A stretch of 64,000 bases of DNA from Glycine soja (GCF_004193775.1 NC_041020.1:11167198-11231197), one strand, 5' to 3'. Positions 45,265 to 59,423 are shown, numbered from the stretch's first letter. Translations and numbers: made by a program. Notes: a model not told the origin generated them from the sequence alone.

Positions 45265-45728
45265 TAATATTTTCATTTAAATTTAAGTCTTTTGAATATT
45301 TTTTTAATTTACAAAACAAATCAGAATATTCACATTAGTAAACAAATATGGAAAATATTAAATAAAATAATATTAAAACATATATAAAATATATTTAATA
45401 AAGTGATATTCAAAAAATATATAAAATATTAAATAAAATCATAATATATATATATATAATATTAAATAAAACTAAAAAAGGTTAAAAAAACATTTACTTA
45501 TTAAATAATTAGATAAAAAATCATTTACAACTTTTTTAAAAAAATATATGTAAAACAAAAAAAAATAGAAGTCATAATATAAAAGAAAACTAAACGACTT
45601 TAAAATTGTGAAAAAAAAGCTACGAGTTAGAATCATAAATTCTAAAAAATAAAAAATAATTGGAGTTGTAAAATTTACTTCAGTTAAAATAAATAAAAAA
45701 TTACACCCAATTAGTCAGTCAATTGTCC
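45265..45728 (-). repeat. Right terminal inverted repeat of the MULE
   Basis: Inverted partner of 39616-40185. Its outer end is followed by the GAAGTTTGT duplication. Confidence 0.85.
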
Positions 45729-45737
45729 GAAGTTTGT

Positions 45738-46075
45738 CGATCAAGGACAGGTCAGAGAAGTAAAAGGAAATCCAGGATTATGTAGATCCTTAATTTCTCC
45801 TCAAGCATTAATGAAGATGACAGAAATAGAGGCTGTATCAATGTTGTGGGTTGTGGAAACTGAAGGGGATAAAGAGAAGGAGCAAGGACAGAATCGAACT
45901 GATGCAAAAATAGAGGAGCAGAGACAAATACAACAGGTGTTGGATGAATATGCTCAAGTATTTTCTGAGCCCAAGAGTTTACCTCCGAATAGAGCAAATC
46001 ATCGTATTCCTAACAGGTGTTGATCAGATTCAGTCACCGCGGAAGCCAAAGGCCTTGCGAGTGTACCAAAAGAGG
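45738..46075 (+). pseudogene. Ty3/gypsy pol fragment, right of the MULE
   Basis: Continues the pol frame: GQVREVKGNPGLC, then the protease-RT linker and the RT N-terminal entry (QIQQVLDEYAQVFSEPKSLPPNRANHRIP). It is cut off before the RT core. A short tail (SPRKPKALRVYQKR) suggests a large deletion to the element's 3' end. Confidence 0.75.
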
Positions 46076-46460
46076 AATAAGGCCCATTAATTGTAGCTAA
46101 AGAGTTTGTTATCATACTGTTATGGCACTTAGTATCATTCTATTAGAGCATGGTAGTTAGGGGTAATGAGGATAAATATATCTTTTAGCAATAGTTGGGG
46201 ATTATGTAGAGTTTAGCTTTGGTGTTGACAAGGCTAGTCCTTGTGGAAAGGAGAGTCTCCTTTGTAAACAGTTACCGATCTTTCATAATAGAAACCATTT
46301 TTTCTCTGTTCTCTCTGAATCACATATCTCTTCTTTCTCTTCTCACATCCCTATTATCTCCATAATCAACAAGGATTCCTAACGCTTTTCTTGTTGCAGG
46401 GGATATCACAGATCAATCTACCCCAAATCAGAGGATTTTACAACACTTTTTTTACTGGAA
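46076..46460 (+). repeat. Probable LTR of the same gypsy element
   Basis: Begins after a short purine run (AAAGAGGAATAAGG). It contains a pyrimidine-rich stretch (CTTCTTTCTCTTCTCACATCC) typical of an LTR R/U5 region. The ends are not resolved. Confidence 0.4.
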
Positions 46461-46934
46461 TTTTTCTTACTTTTGATTCTTATTGAAAGAAGAGACTTCC
46501 TTTTAAATCAAATGAAATATAGTTGTTGGAGATGACTTGCACAGTATGCAACTTTTTAGACTGATTAGAGCAACTTTGCATCACTCTTTTATGAAAGACA
46601 ATAAATTCATTTAATTCTCTTTTCTGGAGAATTAACAAAAGAATACAAGATATAACTTATTTATTTGGGGATAATATGTAGGCAAAAATGTGAAACATAA
46701 TTTCATAAACAAATTCACTTCATTAAAGAAGAATAATGATTTTCTATCACAATTTTTTTCAAACACCTAAGCTTAAAACTAATTATTTTTCTTTATTTCT
46801 CTCTTTCTATCATGTTATATCACCTATAGTATTCTCTTTTATCTCTCTCACAAGTTTCATGTAGCATTTTAGATGTCTAAATATTATTTTCCATAAAAGA
46901 ATGATGTTTCCCTGTGGATGCTTAATCATTGGTT
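46461..46934 (-). other. Presumed 3' flank of the OPR gene
   Basis: Non-coding. On the minus strand an AATAAAG word lies about 140 bp past the stop codon (near 46790), a plausible polyadenylation signal. Confidence 0.4.
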
Positions 46935-49166
<2,232 letters not shown>

Positions 49167-49500
49167 TTGATGCCAATTACAAAGTGTGTTGTTGATTGCC
49201 TAATGATTAGTATCAAAGAACAACCAAATAGCTAATAACCAATAGGTAATATTTAAAGATCAAGAACCAAGACACCAAGAGGGGTTGTTAGAATGTGCGC
49301 GTGCCGTTTTACACTACTAACCTTCCTCATTCAACACACCATATATTTCCACAATGTCATGATACTAATTCTCTCCCCTTTTATTGGCTAAAAATATTAT
49401 CTCTTTTTTAACATCTTTTAGAAAGGCTTTAAATATATATTGAATGAATGCGACATCTTACTTAAATGAAATTAAATATATATCACCTAAGTCAACTATT
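49167..49500 (-). promoter_or_regulatory. OPR upstream region with candidate TATA element
   Basis: On the minus strand an AATATATATTTAAA-type word lies about 265 bp upstream of the ATG (plus-strand 49427-49440). It is the best TATA candidate, although AT-rich DNA makes such words common. No mobile-element end was seen in these first few hundred bases. Confidence 0.3.
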
Positions 49501-49779
49501 CGTTAATAAAATGTAATTTACAAATTAAATAAGATTTAGATATAGTTATTGTTAACCTCAAAATAGTATAGTTGTCATTTTTTTATTATGGATTGGTGGA
49601 CAGCGTAATGGATGACGTTTTTCTTGAGTTTGCATTTTCATTGAGTCGTTAGCTGCAAGTCTGCCACTGCCCATCAGCTTTGACTCTTTTTGGGAAGTTG
49701 AATTATTCCTGTCGCCTCCAACATGGGCTTTTATATATATAGTTAACAATATACACTAAAATATTGGGACAAATGCTCG

Positions 49780-50200
49780 TTCAGTTTTCAGTTTTAGTAA
49801 ATTTATTTAGGGGTTTTAATTGTAATTGAGCATTTCATTATTATTTTTTTGAATTAATTTTTATTCATTTAATTTATTATTTAGGTTTAATTTGATCTTT
49901 TAATTTTTTTAATTTAATCTTTAATTTTTTAAAATTGATTTAATTTGATTCTTTAATTTTTTTATTCAATTTAGTCTTCTAATTTTTAAAATTAATTATT
50001 TTTTAAAAAATATATATTTTGTGAAAGTTTAAAACTATTTATTGATATTCTTTAAACTGTTAGAAAATGTAATTTTTTTTATCATTCAGATTAAAGGATT
50101 AAATTAAATTGATTAAAAAAATTAGATGACTAAATTAATTTTAAAAAATAAATTAGAAAATTAAATTATTCTTTTTAAATTAACAAATGAATTCTCTCTC
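49780..50200. repeat. AT-rich fold-back (MITE-like) segment
   Basis: TTTAATTTGATCTTTTAATTT and TTAATTTAATCTTTAATTT words on the left half appear in reverse complement on the right half (ATTAAAGGATTAAATTAAATTG, GACTAAATTAATTTT). The segment would fold into a long imperfect hairpin. No clear terminal duplication. Confidence 0.4.
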
Positions 50201-50339
50201 CTCACCACTCATGGCTCCCTCCGCAAATCCGAGAATACTTCTCGGTTAATTTCTGCAAGCCAAAGTGAAAAACAAGATTGCAGCAATAATAAGAATATAA
50301 AATAGTGGCAGCAACATCCACAATAACAGCAACAACGTC

Positions 50340-50750
50340 ACTTCCTCCCATGGCGTTGGCATTTTGGAACCATCCTTCCTTACGCATTCTTTTTTTCGTC
50401 TTCTTCCACTCATCTCGGAAATTAGAAAAATCTGATTGTTAATTTACTTTTGGTTTATTATTTTTGAGATTGAAGAGTTATTTATTTTCTCTTGTTGGAG
50501 AGATCAAGGAACCTATACATTTGTTAGTTATGAGCTCTGATGTTGCAATGATGATAAGAATTGATTGATAATGAAATTTTAGTAGTTAATAAAATTAAAG
50601 GACGTTAGATTCAATGATAAAGTACTGCATTCTACATTGCAATAGAATGAATGGTGGGGGAGGAAGAAAAATGCAGCAATATCAGGACTCATGGCGCTGA
50701 CCGGGAGAAGACGCGAAAAAGAACGTGTAAGGAAGGATGGTGGGGGAGGA
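50340..50750. repeat. Inverted-repeat pair of about 45 bp
   Basis: CCATCCTTCCTTACGCATTC...CGTCTTCTTCC (50362-50409) is mirrored by GGAGAAGACG...GTGTAAGGAAGGATGG (50704-50742) on the same strand in inverse order. They are separated by about 300 bp. The two open frames that cover them (50387-50202 minus, 50651-50881 plus) share this repeated sequence and are not called as genes. Confidence 0.65.
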
Positions 50751-50881
50751 GAAGACGAACAGGTAGAAGAAAAGTAGGAGACAGTATGTTATGTCATACG
50801 TGGGAGAGGAGAGAGATTTTTTTTTTAATCTTTTTAATAAATTATACAGTGAACTACTATCATGTCTCTAAACGAAAGTAA

Positions 50882-51530
50882 CTAAAACAAAATAGATAGA
50901 TTAATTTTTTTCTAATAATTTTGGTGTAGCTTACCAACATACACTCCAATTAAAAAAGAGATAAAAGTAGGTTAACAAATATATATATCACGCATTTGTT
51001 ATTCCTCCAACATGAACTTTGCTTTCACATTCTCTCGTGTCACCAATTAGAATCTTACACATTAATTAAAATAAATTTAAATATTTAGTCCTTTCGATTT
51101 AATACTTTTTTATTTTTCGTCAAATTTCAATTCATCAATATGAATAATTTTAAATTTGTATTAATATAGATTTTGAATTCACTGTTTAGTAACCCATGAT
51201 ACACTTTTTAAGCATAAATTCAGCTAAAAGAAAAACTTAATTAAGATAGAGGATGAGGGGTACAAGGGGTACCCACCCAAACAGTTTTACATGACACATT
51301 GTAACATCCAATCCTATACCCCAAAGTACTCGAGAATCTTAACAAACCCAGTATACTATACAAACTGCATTTTTTCAAATAATCCTAACATCCACCATAA
51401 AAGTTGTCACTACCTGTTAGTTAAATTGAAACCCGACCCCTCCTTAACCTATTGCCACCTTAAATTTCAATTCATGAAGTAAGTAAAACAGAATAATGAA
51501 CAAAAGGATCTGATTAATAGCTTTGTTATG
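50882..51530. other. Non-coding stretch
   Basis: AT-rich, without a recognisable gene. Nothing further supported. Confidence 0.35.
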
Positions 51531-51539
51531 TCCCTACTC

Positions 51540-52093
51540 CTTGATGCTCGAACAAACAAACTGCAGAAATAGGAGAGAATATTCTTCATAGTCGTTATCA
51601 TTTTGCTGCATAAGTAAAGCACATGTGTTTGTTTGTATTATTTCTCTCTCCTAAAGAGAGCGGCACATTGTTATTAGCTTTGAGATGACGGTCATTTAAT
51701 GGCATGCTCTAATCCCGTAATAGATATTTTCACTTAAGTCTATAAAAGGTGACTCAAGCTATGCAATAACTAAGTGGTGAGAAAATGAACAAGATATAAA
51801 TGGAAGTATTGATATTATGCTAATTCATTGGATGACACAATCTTGTGATTAAAGTGTCATTATTTGCTTAACAAAATTATTTGATTGTATTCACTTATGA
51901 TTTATCTATATTTTTTGAGTGTTTTGAATTTATGTATTCATATCAAATATTTGTTGTTTGTGAAAGTTAGGAGTGCAGACTTAGTATTAAATAATATTGG
52001 AATGTTTTTAGACTCAGAGTGGACTAGAAGTGACCTAAAGAATAGTGTTGTAACTAGGAGTGACAAAAAAAAAATATTTGTTTGTAATTAAGT
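51540..52093 (+). repeat. CopB-type LTR fragment, plus orientation (copy 6)
   Basis: Landmarks in order: TCTCTCTCCTAAAGAGAG, ATGACGGTCATTTAATGGCATGC, TCTATAAAAGG (51740), TGTTTGTGAAAGTTAGGAG, and GACTAGAAGTG. It is parallel to 31600-32060. It is cut at 52093 by a CACTA-like terminus. Confidence 0.65.
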
Positions 52094-52430
52094 CATTACA
52101 AGAAAATAGGTGAATAGCAATTGACAAATCAGTTGCTATGATAAACAAATCAGACACTATATAAATCAACGACTAACCTTGTTTAGTTGCTATAACTTGG
52201 TCGTTGTTCCACAACGACTAGTTCCACAATTGATATTTAGCAACTGATTCCGCGACTTGTCTTTAGCGACTGTTTTCATGATTAGACTTCAGCGACTAAT
52301 TATCAGCATCTGTTTTAGTGATTGATTGTCGGCGTCTGATAGTCGGCAATCGTATTAGCAATTGGTAATCAATGACCTCTTTAGCAACTGATATTCATTA
52401 ATTTCATAGGTAATTCAATATCTCAGTCAC
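52094..52430 (+). mobile_element. CACTA-like (En/Spm) terminus with subterminal repeats
   Basis: CATTACAAGAAAAT at 52094 differs by one base from the plant CACTA end CACTACAAGAAAA. It is followed by many short AGCAACTGA/AGCGACTG/GTCGTTG-type words in both orientations (52115-52410), the usual subterminal transposase-binding array. The opposite terminus was not found in the window and no transposase was recognised, so this is a partial or broken element. Confidence 0.6.
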
Positions 52431-54164
52431 AACATTAGCCACTGATTATATCATTTGTTTTTTTATTTTTTAAAAGTCATTTAATAAAAAATTTGATTGA
52501 CAAAAATTTAAGTATACATTGTATTTATCAATACAAATTGACCTGATAGTGGACAATAACTTGTTTTATAAACTTTATCAAAACAAGTATCAAGATTCAT
52601 CAAACAAAGTATCAAAACAATTACAATAATAAGTAACTATCAAGATAACTATTTATCAATAATATAATGATGCATAATAAGTTTGTTTTATAGAATAGAT
52701 AGTTATTTAGATAACTACACAAAAAGTGTCAAGACTCATTCAAAATAAGTATCAGAACATTTACAATAACAAGTAACTACCTATCTAGTTACTACACAAA
52801 ATGTTTATCACTTTATATGCTTTGCATCACGTGAATACCAAGAAGGTGAAGTATTTCAGCCGAGATTAGTACTTGCAATGAAACACGTGAATAACACATC
52901 AGACATTGTTTTTCGTACCAGAAAAAATTATAAATAGTTTTTGAAAAATTACAAAATCTAAAGAACCTTTGATCCTAAATCTTCGTTTTCAACCGTTGAA
53001 TGGTAACAATTAAAAATACAACTAAGAATCCAAAAAACCTTCAATTTTTAAAAATAAAAAGGATAGTTTATAATTTCCCAAATAGTTTTTTTTTCACCAT
53101 TGCAAGTCTTAAATCTTTAGCAAGTGAATTGTTTAGAATTTTATTTCATGTGTTTTCCCAATAGAATTTTTATTCAATTTTATTTTCATAATTGATGGTC
53201 TACTTATAATATCCAATTGTTATATAAATAACAACACAATAAGACTTAAGATACACAATACAAAAAAAATGGATATGAAATAGATAAATTGAAAGAGCAT
53301 AGAAACAATTGTTGAGAAAGCACATTTTTGATAAAAAATAGTGTGTCAAAGTTGAATTGACTTCAACAACAAACAAAAACTAATGATTTTTCAAGTTGTT
53401 TTCTTCTTTCTTTGAGGCATGTTGGTTAGTTAGGCAAACTCATTTATCTCCATGTATTTCTTTGTTGATTGAATTAACCTTCTCAGTAGGCTATCCTATT
53501 TTCTTAGCCAACTCATTGAAAAGGTAATCTTTGATTCTGAGAAGTTCATTTGCTTCATTCTAAATGTCATCGGCCTAACAATTTTCATGATGTTAGCAGC
53601 CAAAGCAAAAACAATCCCATTCATACATTTGAGAGGTGATATTAATGCCCTATAGATAGAAGACAATCATACTTGTGCATGAGCAACTCCAAAACTGGAG
53701 ATGTAAGGGGCAACTCTTGATAGAGGCATTGTAAAATGGTTACGGTTAATACAGAAGAATATCATGAAAACATTAATAGATCACCATAACTATTTCATGA
53801 AACTAGAGAGGTCAACATACTCAATAAAATAAGCTAATGCATAAAATCTATAAGACTTGGATGTCACAACACAAAAGATTGTAGTAGAAAAAAGACGCTT
53901 GAGAGTCAGAATAATGATGGAATTAATAAACGAAAAAGTAATTCAAGGATCATTACTATTATCTTAAGTTTGTATGAGATATATCCTTATTCTATTTCCA
54001 ACTACAAGACTTGCCAGATTTTCAATTGTAACATACAGTACAATAATTAATATTACTGATAATGTAATCATTCATGAAAGACAAGGTTAATATAAATATA
54101 AATCATAGATGTCAGGCCCTCGCTGCATGGACATAGAAGGAGAGAAAGAAACTTAATGGAAAAA
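52431..54164. other. AT-rich stretch, possibly CACTA interior
   Basis: An imperfect duplication of about 140 bp (AAGTATCAAGATTCATCAAA at about 52585; AGTGTCAAGACTCATTCAAA at about 52727) is present. A moderately GC-richer part at 53395-53740 looks like eroded coding sequence, but I cannot assign it. Confidence 0.35.
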
Positions 54165-54999
54165 TGAAAGATTACACTAGAAGGTGGGGGGACTGAATAG
54201 TGTATTAACCAAAGATATAAATTTTTTCACAAATAGAAGTTTTTCATAGGACAACAAGTGGTATAATAGATATGAATTGTGTCATCCAGTGATTAAGAAA
54301 ATTGTTTCTGTTAAAACAGTGGACTGTGTCATCCAGTGAGTGATAAAACAAAGTTTTCTTAAAAGCTTTTTTTAGAAAAACACTTGTGTGATAAAGTGCG
54401 TAAAAAAGGACTTGAAGAAATACAAGTTAAAACTTTAGAGAGAAGTAAAAACACTTGGTTTATATTGGTTCACTCAAACTGATCTACATCCAATTCTCCT
54501 TCACAAATTGTAAAGGGTTTCATTCATCAGACTGATTACAAAACCAGCATTCTAACCTGCCACTCCTGGCTACACAAGTATTCTCAAGGCTACTTGTAGC
54601 ACACTTCTTAGACTCCTCTTGAATCTAAGAACATCCCAGTATTGTTTTGTCACTAAGCCATTCTTGACTTTCACAAAATGGTTATTTGATGGAATACAAA
54701 GATTTGCATAAAGAATAAACAATAAGCTCAAATACACAAGATAACTTTGCTAAGAAAATGATAGAACTATTTCTAGTGCAGAATATTTAATCCAATGACT
54801 ACTATAGAATTTGCTTTCACTTTGTTACCTATTTCTTGTATTTCCCTTCTCTACTTCACTTCATCATTTGAGTCATTATTTATAGACTTTAATGAAGTAT
54901 CCCTTGTGGGATCTGTGTCTTCTTTCTTGATATGACCATTGTCTCATATCTTATTGTAGGGCCATGTGGAGCACTTTGGTTGGAGAGACAAAAATGAAG

Positions 55000-56758
55000 T
55001 GACAGAAATATCAAAAGAAAGAGGGTTGAATTGGGGTTTTGAAAACTCTTTAATTTTTCTTTGAAAACAAAAAAAGTTTTTGATGATAGTTTAGAATAAG
55101 TGAGTGTAGAATGAAAAAGTTGCTCCGAGCTCAAAATGGAAATTCAAGTTGCTCAAAATGAAAATGCAACAGTTCCAGAGAAATAATTCTTTTGCAGTTT
55201 AAGACTTTGTTTCAAAGATAGTTGCTTAATAAAACCTTTTGGTAAATCAATGTTTGGTTTTGTTGTTGTTAAGTTTGATAAAAAGAAAATTTAATGATTT
55301 GGTCAAAAATAGTTTTCATATCTATGCAAAGCAAAGTAAAGAAAAGTAAAAAAGAAAGACGGGACAAAAGATTTTTATATTAGTTCATATCAACCTTGGG
55401 CTACATTTAGTCCTCACCCTTAAAGATGAGAATTCATTAACACAATTAGTTCACAATTGGACCAGCAAACCATTGGATTTCAGCTTCACCACTAGATTTC
55501 CTCACCGTCAGCCACTATTGGACTTTCTACAAAAAAAAGGGTCTATGATTCAATTAGACAAATGATAGATTTTCTCCTCACAAGAGGGATTCCACTTAGG
55601 AACTGAATCTCTCACTTCTATTGAAGATTATTACAAGATTATAATGCAAAATACTAAAGTGGGTCATTCTTAGAGAGGGTTGAAGCTAAAACATAGATTT
55701 CACACTAAGAGATCTAGCACAAAGTATTACAAATTTGGAATGATTCAACTTGTGCTTCGTAACCTTTGAAAATGCCTTATAAAGCCCTCAAGAAGACCGT
55801 TGGATTAGGCTCCACATAGTTGACAAGCTTCTAGTGTAAGTAGGGGCACTTTCTAGTTGTCATGATTTGACAACACTTAAAACCATTATGAGGAACCTTT
55901 ACAATGGGCATTCTAAAGAACCATAAGAATAACCATTCTAATGTTTGCTGAGAATGATTCCACACTTGGATGAATTCCCTTGATGAAGTTCGGATTGATA
56001 TCTCATTTTGATGTAGTGCAACTTCATCATTCTTAACACTTTTTCACAAATCAAAAGCATTCTGAAGTTGATTACTTCAAAAGGATCTAGTGGAAGTTCA
56101 GTTGTTGGTGTGTTAGTGTTTTGTCCAAGGTTAGACTGAGTAGTATTCTTTAGTCTTTCATTATGATGCTTTTCATCAATATTTTTCATGGATAACTTCT
56201 TCATTCAACAATGTTTCATCTTCTTATGTAGTTGGTTCTTTCTTTCTGATGTGCCTACAATGATTGACAACATATGGAAGATGAAGAATTGTAAGACTTT
56301 AGTCTTCTAATTTTGTTCAAGCATTTTGAGTCTTCCTGAATCATTTTGAACTTCAAAAACTCAGAGTTAGAGTCTATATAGCTTCATTCTGAACCATAAT
56401 GCTCTTCATGTAGCCTTTGATGAATCTTTTACGTAAGGCCTTGTTATTTAGTATCTTGCCAAGAACCAAGTACCCAAAGGGAAGTGACCTTCATCATTCT
56501 GAAGGGCTTCAAAAGATCTTCTGAGCTCTCAACTCTGACAATAGTTCTTTGAACCTTTCTAAACATCATTTCGAGTACCTCATATTGAAAGAACACATTT
56601 ACTTTTTAAGGGAATAAACACCGAAATACTTAAGCATAAATGTTAACCATCACTTAATTCCATCATCCTTTCAATTTGTAGTGATAATGACTTGTCATAA
56701 TTAAAACTAGGGATGTGGATTCAACAAAAAAAAAAATCAAACTACAGACAACTATTGG
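55000..56758 (-). mobile_element. Nested LTR of another copia-type family
   Basis: The left border TGACAGAAATATCAAAAGAAAG, followed by AGGGTTGAATTGGGG, looks like the end of a minus-strand LTR. A TATA-like CTTATAAAGCCC lies near 55771. It sits at the point where the surrounding CopB LTR should read from AAATGAA into TACAGACAACT. A TGAAG word flanks both sides (54995-54999 and 56759-56763), but the right end lacks the expected CA there, so that border is uncertain. The open frame 56204-55938 (minus) is not recognised. Confidence 0.6.
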
Positions 56759-57072
56759 TGAAGTACAAACAACTATTGTTGTCTTCTCCCTTGTCAAAAA
56801 TGACATTTCTGGAATATACCCTTGTTCATTCCTTTGTTCAAGTCCTTACCTTAACGTCAAATATTAGCATTTCAAACATAGGAGAGGAAAAATAGAAATA
56901 CATAAATCGTTAGGTTTGTGCACTTTCTTTTTGTCGCTAACACTGAAATTGTCACTTTCTATGGACGCCACTTATTTGTTATGTATATAAGATCAAAGTG
57001 TAACTGATTAATGTCCATTAGACATGAGTAAAAGTAACTTAGTGTATCGACACTAGTTTCCAAAAATAGTGG

Positions 57073-57077
<5 letters not shown>

Positions 57078-57105
<28 letters not shown>
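57078..57105 (+). repeat. (AT)n microsatellite
   Basis: About 14 uninterrupted AT/TA units inside the CopB-type LTR. Confidence 0.95.
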
Positions 57106-57109
<4 letters not shown>

Positions 57110-57294
57110 GTGCGTTGGACGCTTGATTTTACTTATTAATGCAGGAAATAATACCAAGCATGTTCTTATATTGTAGATCTTGCCCACTTAGAAATAACTC
57201 ATTAGTATATCAAAAATTTATTCCTTTGTGATCATCAAAATTATGGGTAAGGATAGATCATCTTGTTATATCATTAGACCCTCCAGTCCTAACA

Positions 57295-57427
57295 ATCTCC
57301 CCCTTTTTATGATGACAAACCATATAAATTTTGATCAAGATAAATACATAATCATGATAAGATAGAAGGATAATGCATGATGATGAATTGTGTATTAGAG
57401 CACATCAAGGTAATGTAATATCATAGC

Positions 57428-57489
<62 letters not shown>

Positions 57490-57720
57490 ATATATATATA
57501 TATGTATGTATGTATATATGCATGCATGCATGTATGTATGTATGTAGTAAGAAAACATAATATGGCACCAAAACCACACTTGTATTATTAATAAGAGTAA
57601 AGTTTTAAAATACATCAAAATTCCTATCCTTCTCCCCCTTTTGTTATCAACAATAGAACTAAGTATTCAAAGAAAGAAATGATGATTCAGACATCATTGT
57701 CACTCTTGATTGGTAGGTGA
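57295..57720 (-). other. Interior 3' end of a CopB-type element
   Basis: It starts with the inverted polypurine tract. A second CTTCTCCCCCTTTTGTTATCAAC block (about 57630) resembles the purine blocks of the Sirevirus 3' internal region. No coding sequence. It contains the microsatellite at 57427-57546. Confidence 0.55.
57427..57546 (+). repeat. Compound (AT)n/(ATGT)n/(ATGC)n microsatellite
   Basis: About 120 bp of alternating purine-pyrimidine tetranucleotides. The Tyr/Ile-rich frames read from it (57577-57395, 57618-57421) are translation artefacts. Confidence 0.95.
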
Positions 57721-59423
57721 TGGTGCTGGTTGAAGTTGGTGAGGGTGGATTACATTTATTGCATTTTAATTCTTAGTATAGGTTTTAATTTTAAGTTTGA
57801 AGTTCCAAATAAAAATAAAAATAAAAATTATCACTAAGTAGCATAGCACTAACTTCCACTTTTGATCTGTGTTCATCATGTGCAGCCTTATTAACAACTA
57901 GCTCGTTTAAAGGACCACGAACTCGCTGTCCAGGGAGGTGGCGAGGCTGCAATGGAAAAGAGGAAACCTTCTCTACCCCTCTCTTTTACTTTTTTGTTAA
58001 TTTCGGTTTATTAGTTTAGTTGTTTAGTATATGTGTGGTAGTTTAGGAATATGTTTATTATTAGGAAGATACAGAAACACAAGTGATTAAGTAGCATCCC
58101 CATTTTTTTGCAAACCCACCATAAAATAAAACAAATTTTTGTGCTTAAATCATTCTTTGTGTGGTTGAACTCAAATGATAAAAGTGAAAACCATTGATTT
58201 TTCTTGATCAAGATGTGTAATGAGTTTGGCATGAAAAATTGAAAGCAAACAAAGCAACTTGTAGACCTAACCTAGTGAGTGAGTAATCCTTATAATGATA
58301 CAAATATATATTGAGAGACACTCTTACTTCACTCACAGTAGATTTTGACTAAATCTCTTGTAGATTTATTGCAATTTTATGCATTGAGATGATCAAGGCC
58401 ATGTTTGCATGTTTAGCCAAGAGCTAAAATGCCTACCCTACATTGTTCATCCCTTGCACCTTACTTTGAGCTTAATTAATGTATTCTTTTCCAATTTCCT
58501 AACCTTGAAATTTATATGTTTATATATCCGCTACTACCCTTAACTTAAAGGATGAGAGAGCATAGGTCTAGGAATTGGAAAATGTTTTAAGTTTGGAGCG
58601 GCAATGCACCAGTCAAAGAGAACAAAATAAAGGGTACCAACAAGTCATCACGTGAACAAAGGTTGAAAGTATTATCCTCATTCTCTCTTGTAAAGTATTG
58701 AAAAAGGAAAAATCTGAAAATTAGAAAAATAAAGAAAAACAAGAGAGAAGGAAAGTATAGAAGAAATCAAAAATTGAGGACAAAACAAAGTATGTATGAA
58801 ATTGAAAATCTAGGGTACTAAGGATTAGTAGGAAGTGAATGAAAATCCATTGAATAGACTAAATGTTTTCTTTCCTTTGAGTTACTTTTGAATATCTAGA
58901 AAAACCAATTTTCCTTGTTAGTCAAGCCCCATTACAAGCCAAAAAGTCCTTAGTGATATTTGCATGCATTTGATGAGTTGATTAACTCAAGATGAAAGTC
59001 AAAGTTGAACTATGGTGTCTTAAGTTGTGAATTGAGTGAAACACTTACCCAAAGCTAAGTAAAAAACTTAAGAGTGAAACACTTATTGTGAGGACAAGTT
59101 GCTATGCCATTAAATTTGATTATCATTCTTATTGCATATTTCAAAACTTGCATTTGATTTGGTTGAGCTAAAAAGTTGAATGTGGACACCATACATAATT
59201 GATTGAAGCACATGAACCAAAAAAATGTTGAATAAAGGGGAATACAAGAAGAGTGTGTATATAACTTGTCATTGTGTATCCGTAGTCTTTAGTTTTAATT
59301 TGTCTTTTGTTTTTGAGTCTTAGTTTAATTTTATTTGAGTCCATACTTTTTTTCAAGTAGATTTTACTGTTTAGTAGTTTTATTTAGTCTTGCTTGAGGA
59401 CAAGCAAGGTTTTAAGTTTGAAG
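57721..59423 (+). other. Athila-like gypsy 3' internal region (non-coding)
   Basis: A long non-coding region with phrases familiar from legume Athila/Calypso-type elements, ending in GCTTGAGGACAAGCAAGGTTTTAAGTTTG (in two parts, 59392-59420). That block directly precedes the 3' LTR in this lineage. Open frames on the minus strand (58232-58011, 59356-59168) are not supported. Confidence 0.5.

Larger units (their letters stand above)
39616..45728. mobile_element. Mutator-like element (MULE) with long terminal inverted repeats, carrying a PMD gene
   Basis: The left end, GGCGAATTGATCAATTGGGT, is matched in inverted form at the right end (GGACAATTGACTGAC then TAATTGGGTGTAATT). The inverted repeats run about 570 bp on the left and 460 bp on the right, down to shared CTTAAATTTAAATGAAAA. 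A perfect 9 bp duplication, GAAGTTTGT (39607-39615 and 45729-45737), is the length typical of MULEs and interrupts a gypsy pol frame. Contents: PMD pseudogene (minus), telobox-like array, MuDR-type transposase remnant (plus) and a zinc-knuckle fragment. At 6.1 kb it is a complete element by structure, but its genes are decayed. Confidence 0.9.
54165..57294 (-). mobile_element. CopB-type 3' LTR (copy 4), interrupted by another LTR
   Basis: Plus-strand ends are TGAAAGATTACACTAGAAGG...CTCCAGTCCTAACA. Immediately right is a pyrimidine tract (ATCTCCCCCTTTTT), the reverse complement of a polypurine tract. This is therefore the 3' LTR of a minus-strand element whose interior lies to the right. A TATA region (TTTATAGACTTT) is near 54880. 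The LTR is split at about 55000-56758. Confidence 0.78.

Noticed and set aside
50651..50881. Basic 76-codon plus-strand frame upstream of OPR
   Set aside because: Overlaps the right arm of an inverted repeat whose left arm gives another meaningless frame; likely repeat-derived.
57395..57618. Tyr/Ile/His-rich open frames on the minus strand
   Set aside because: They are translations of an (AT)n/(ATGT)n microsatellite; no homology and no gene context.
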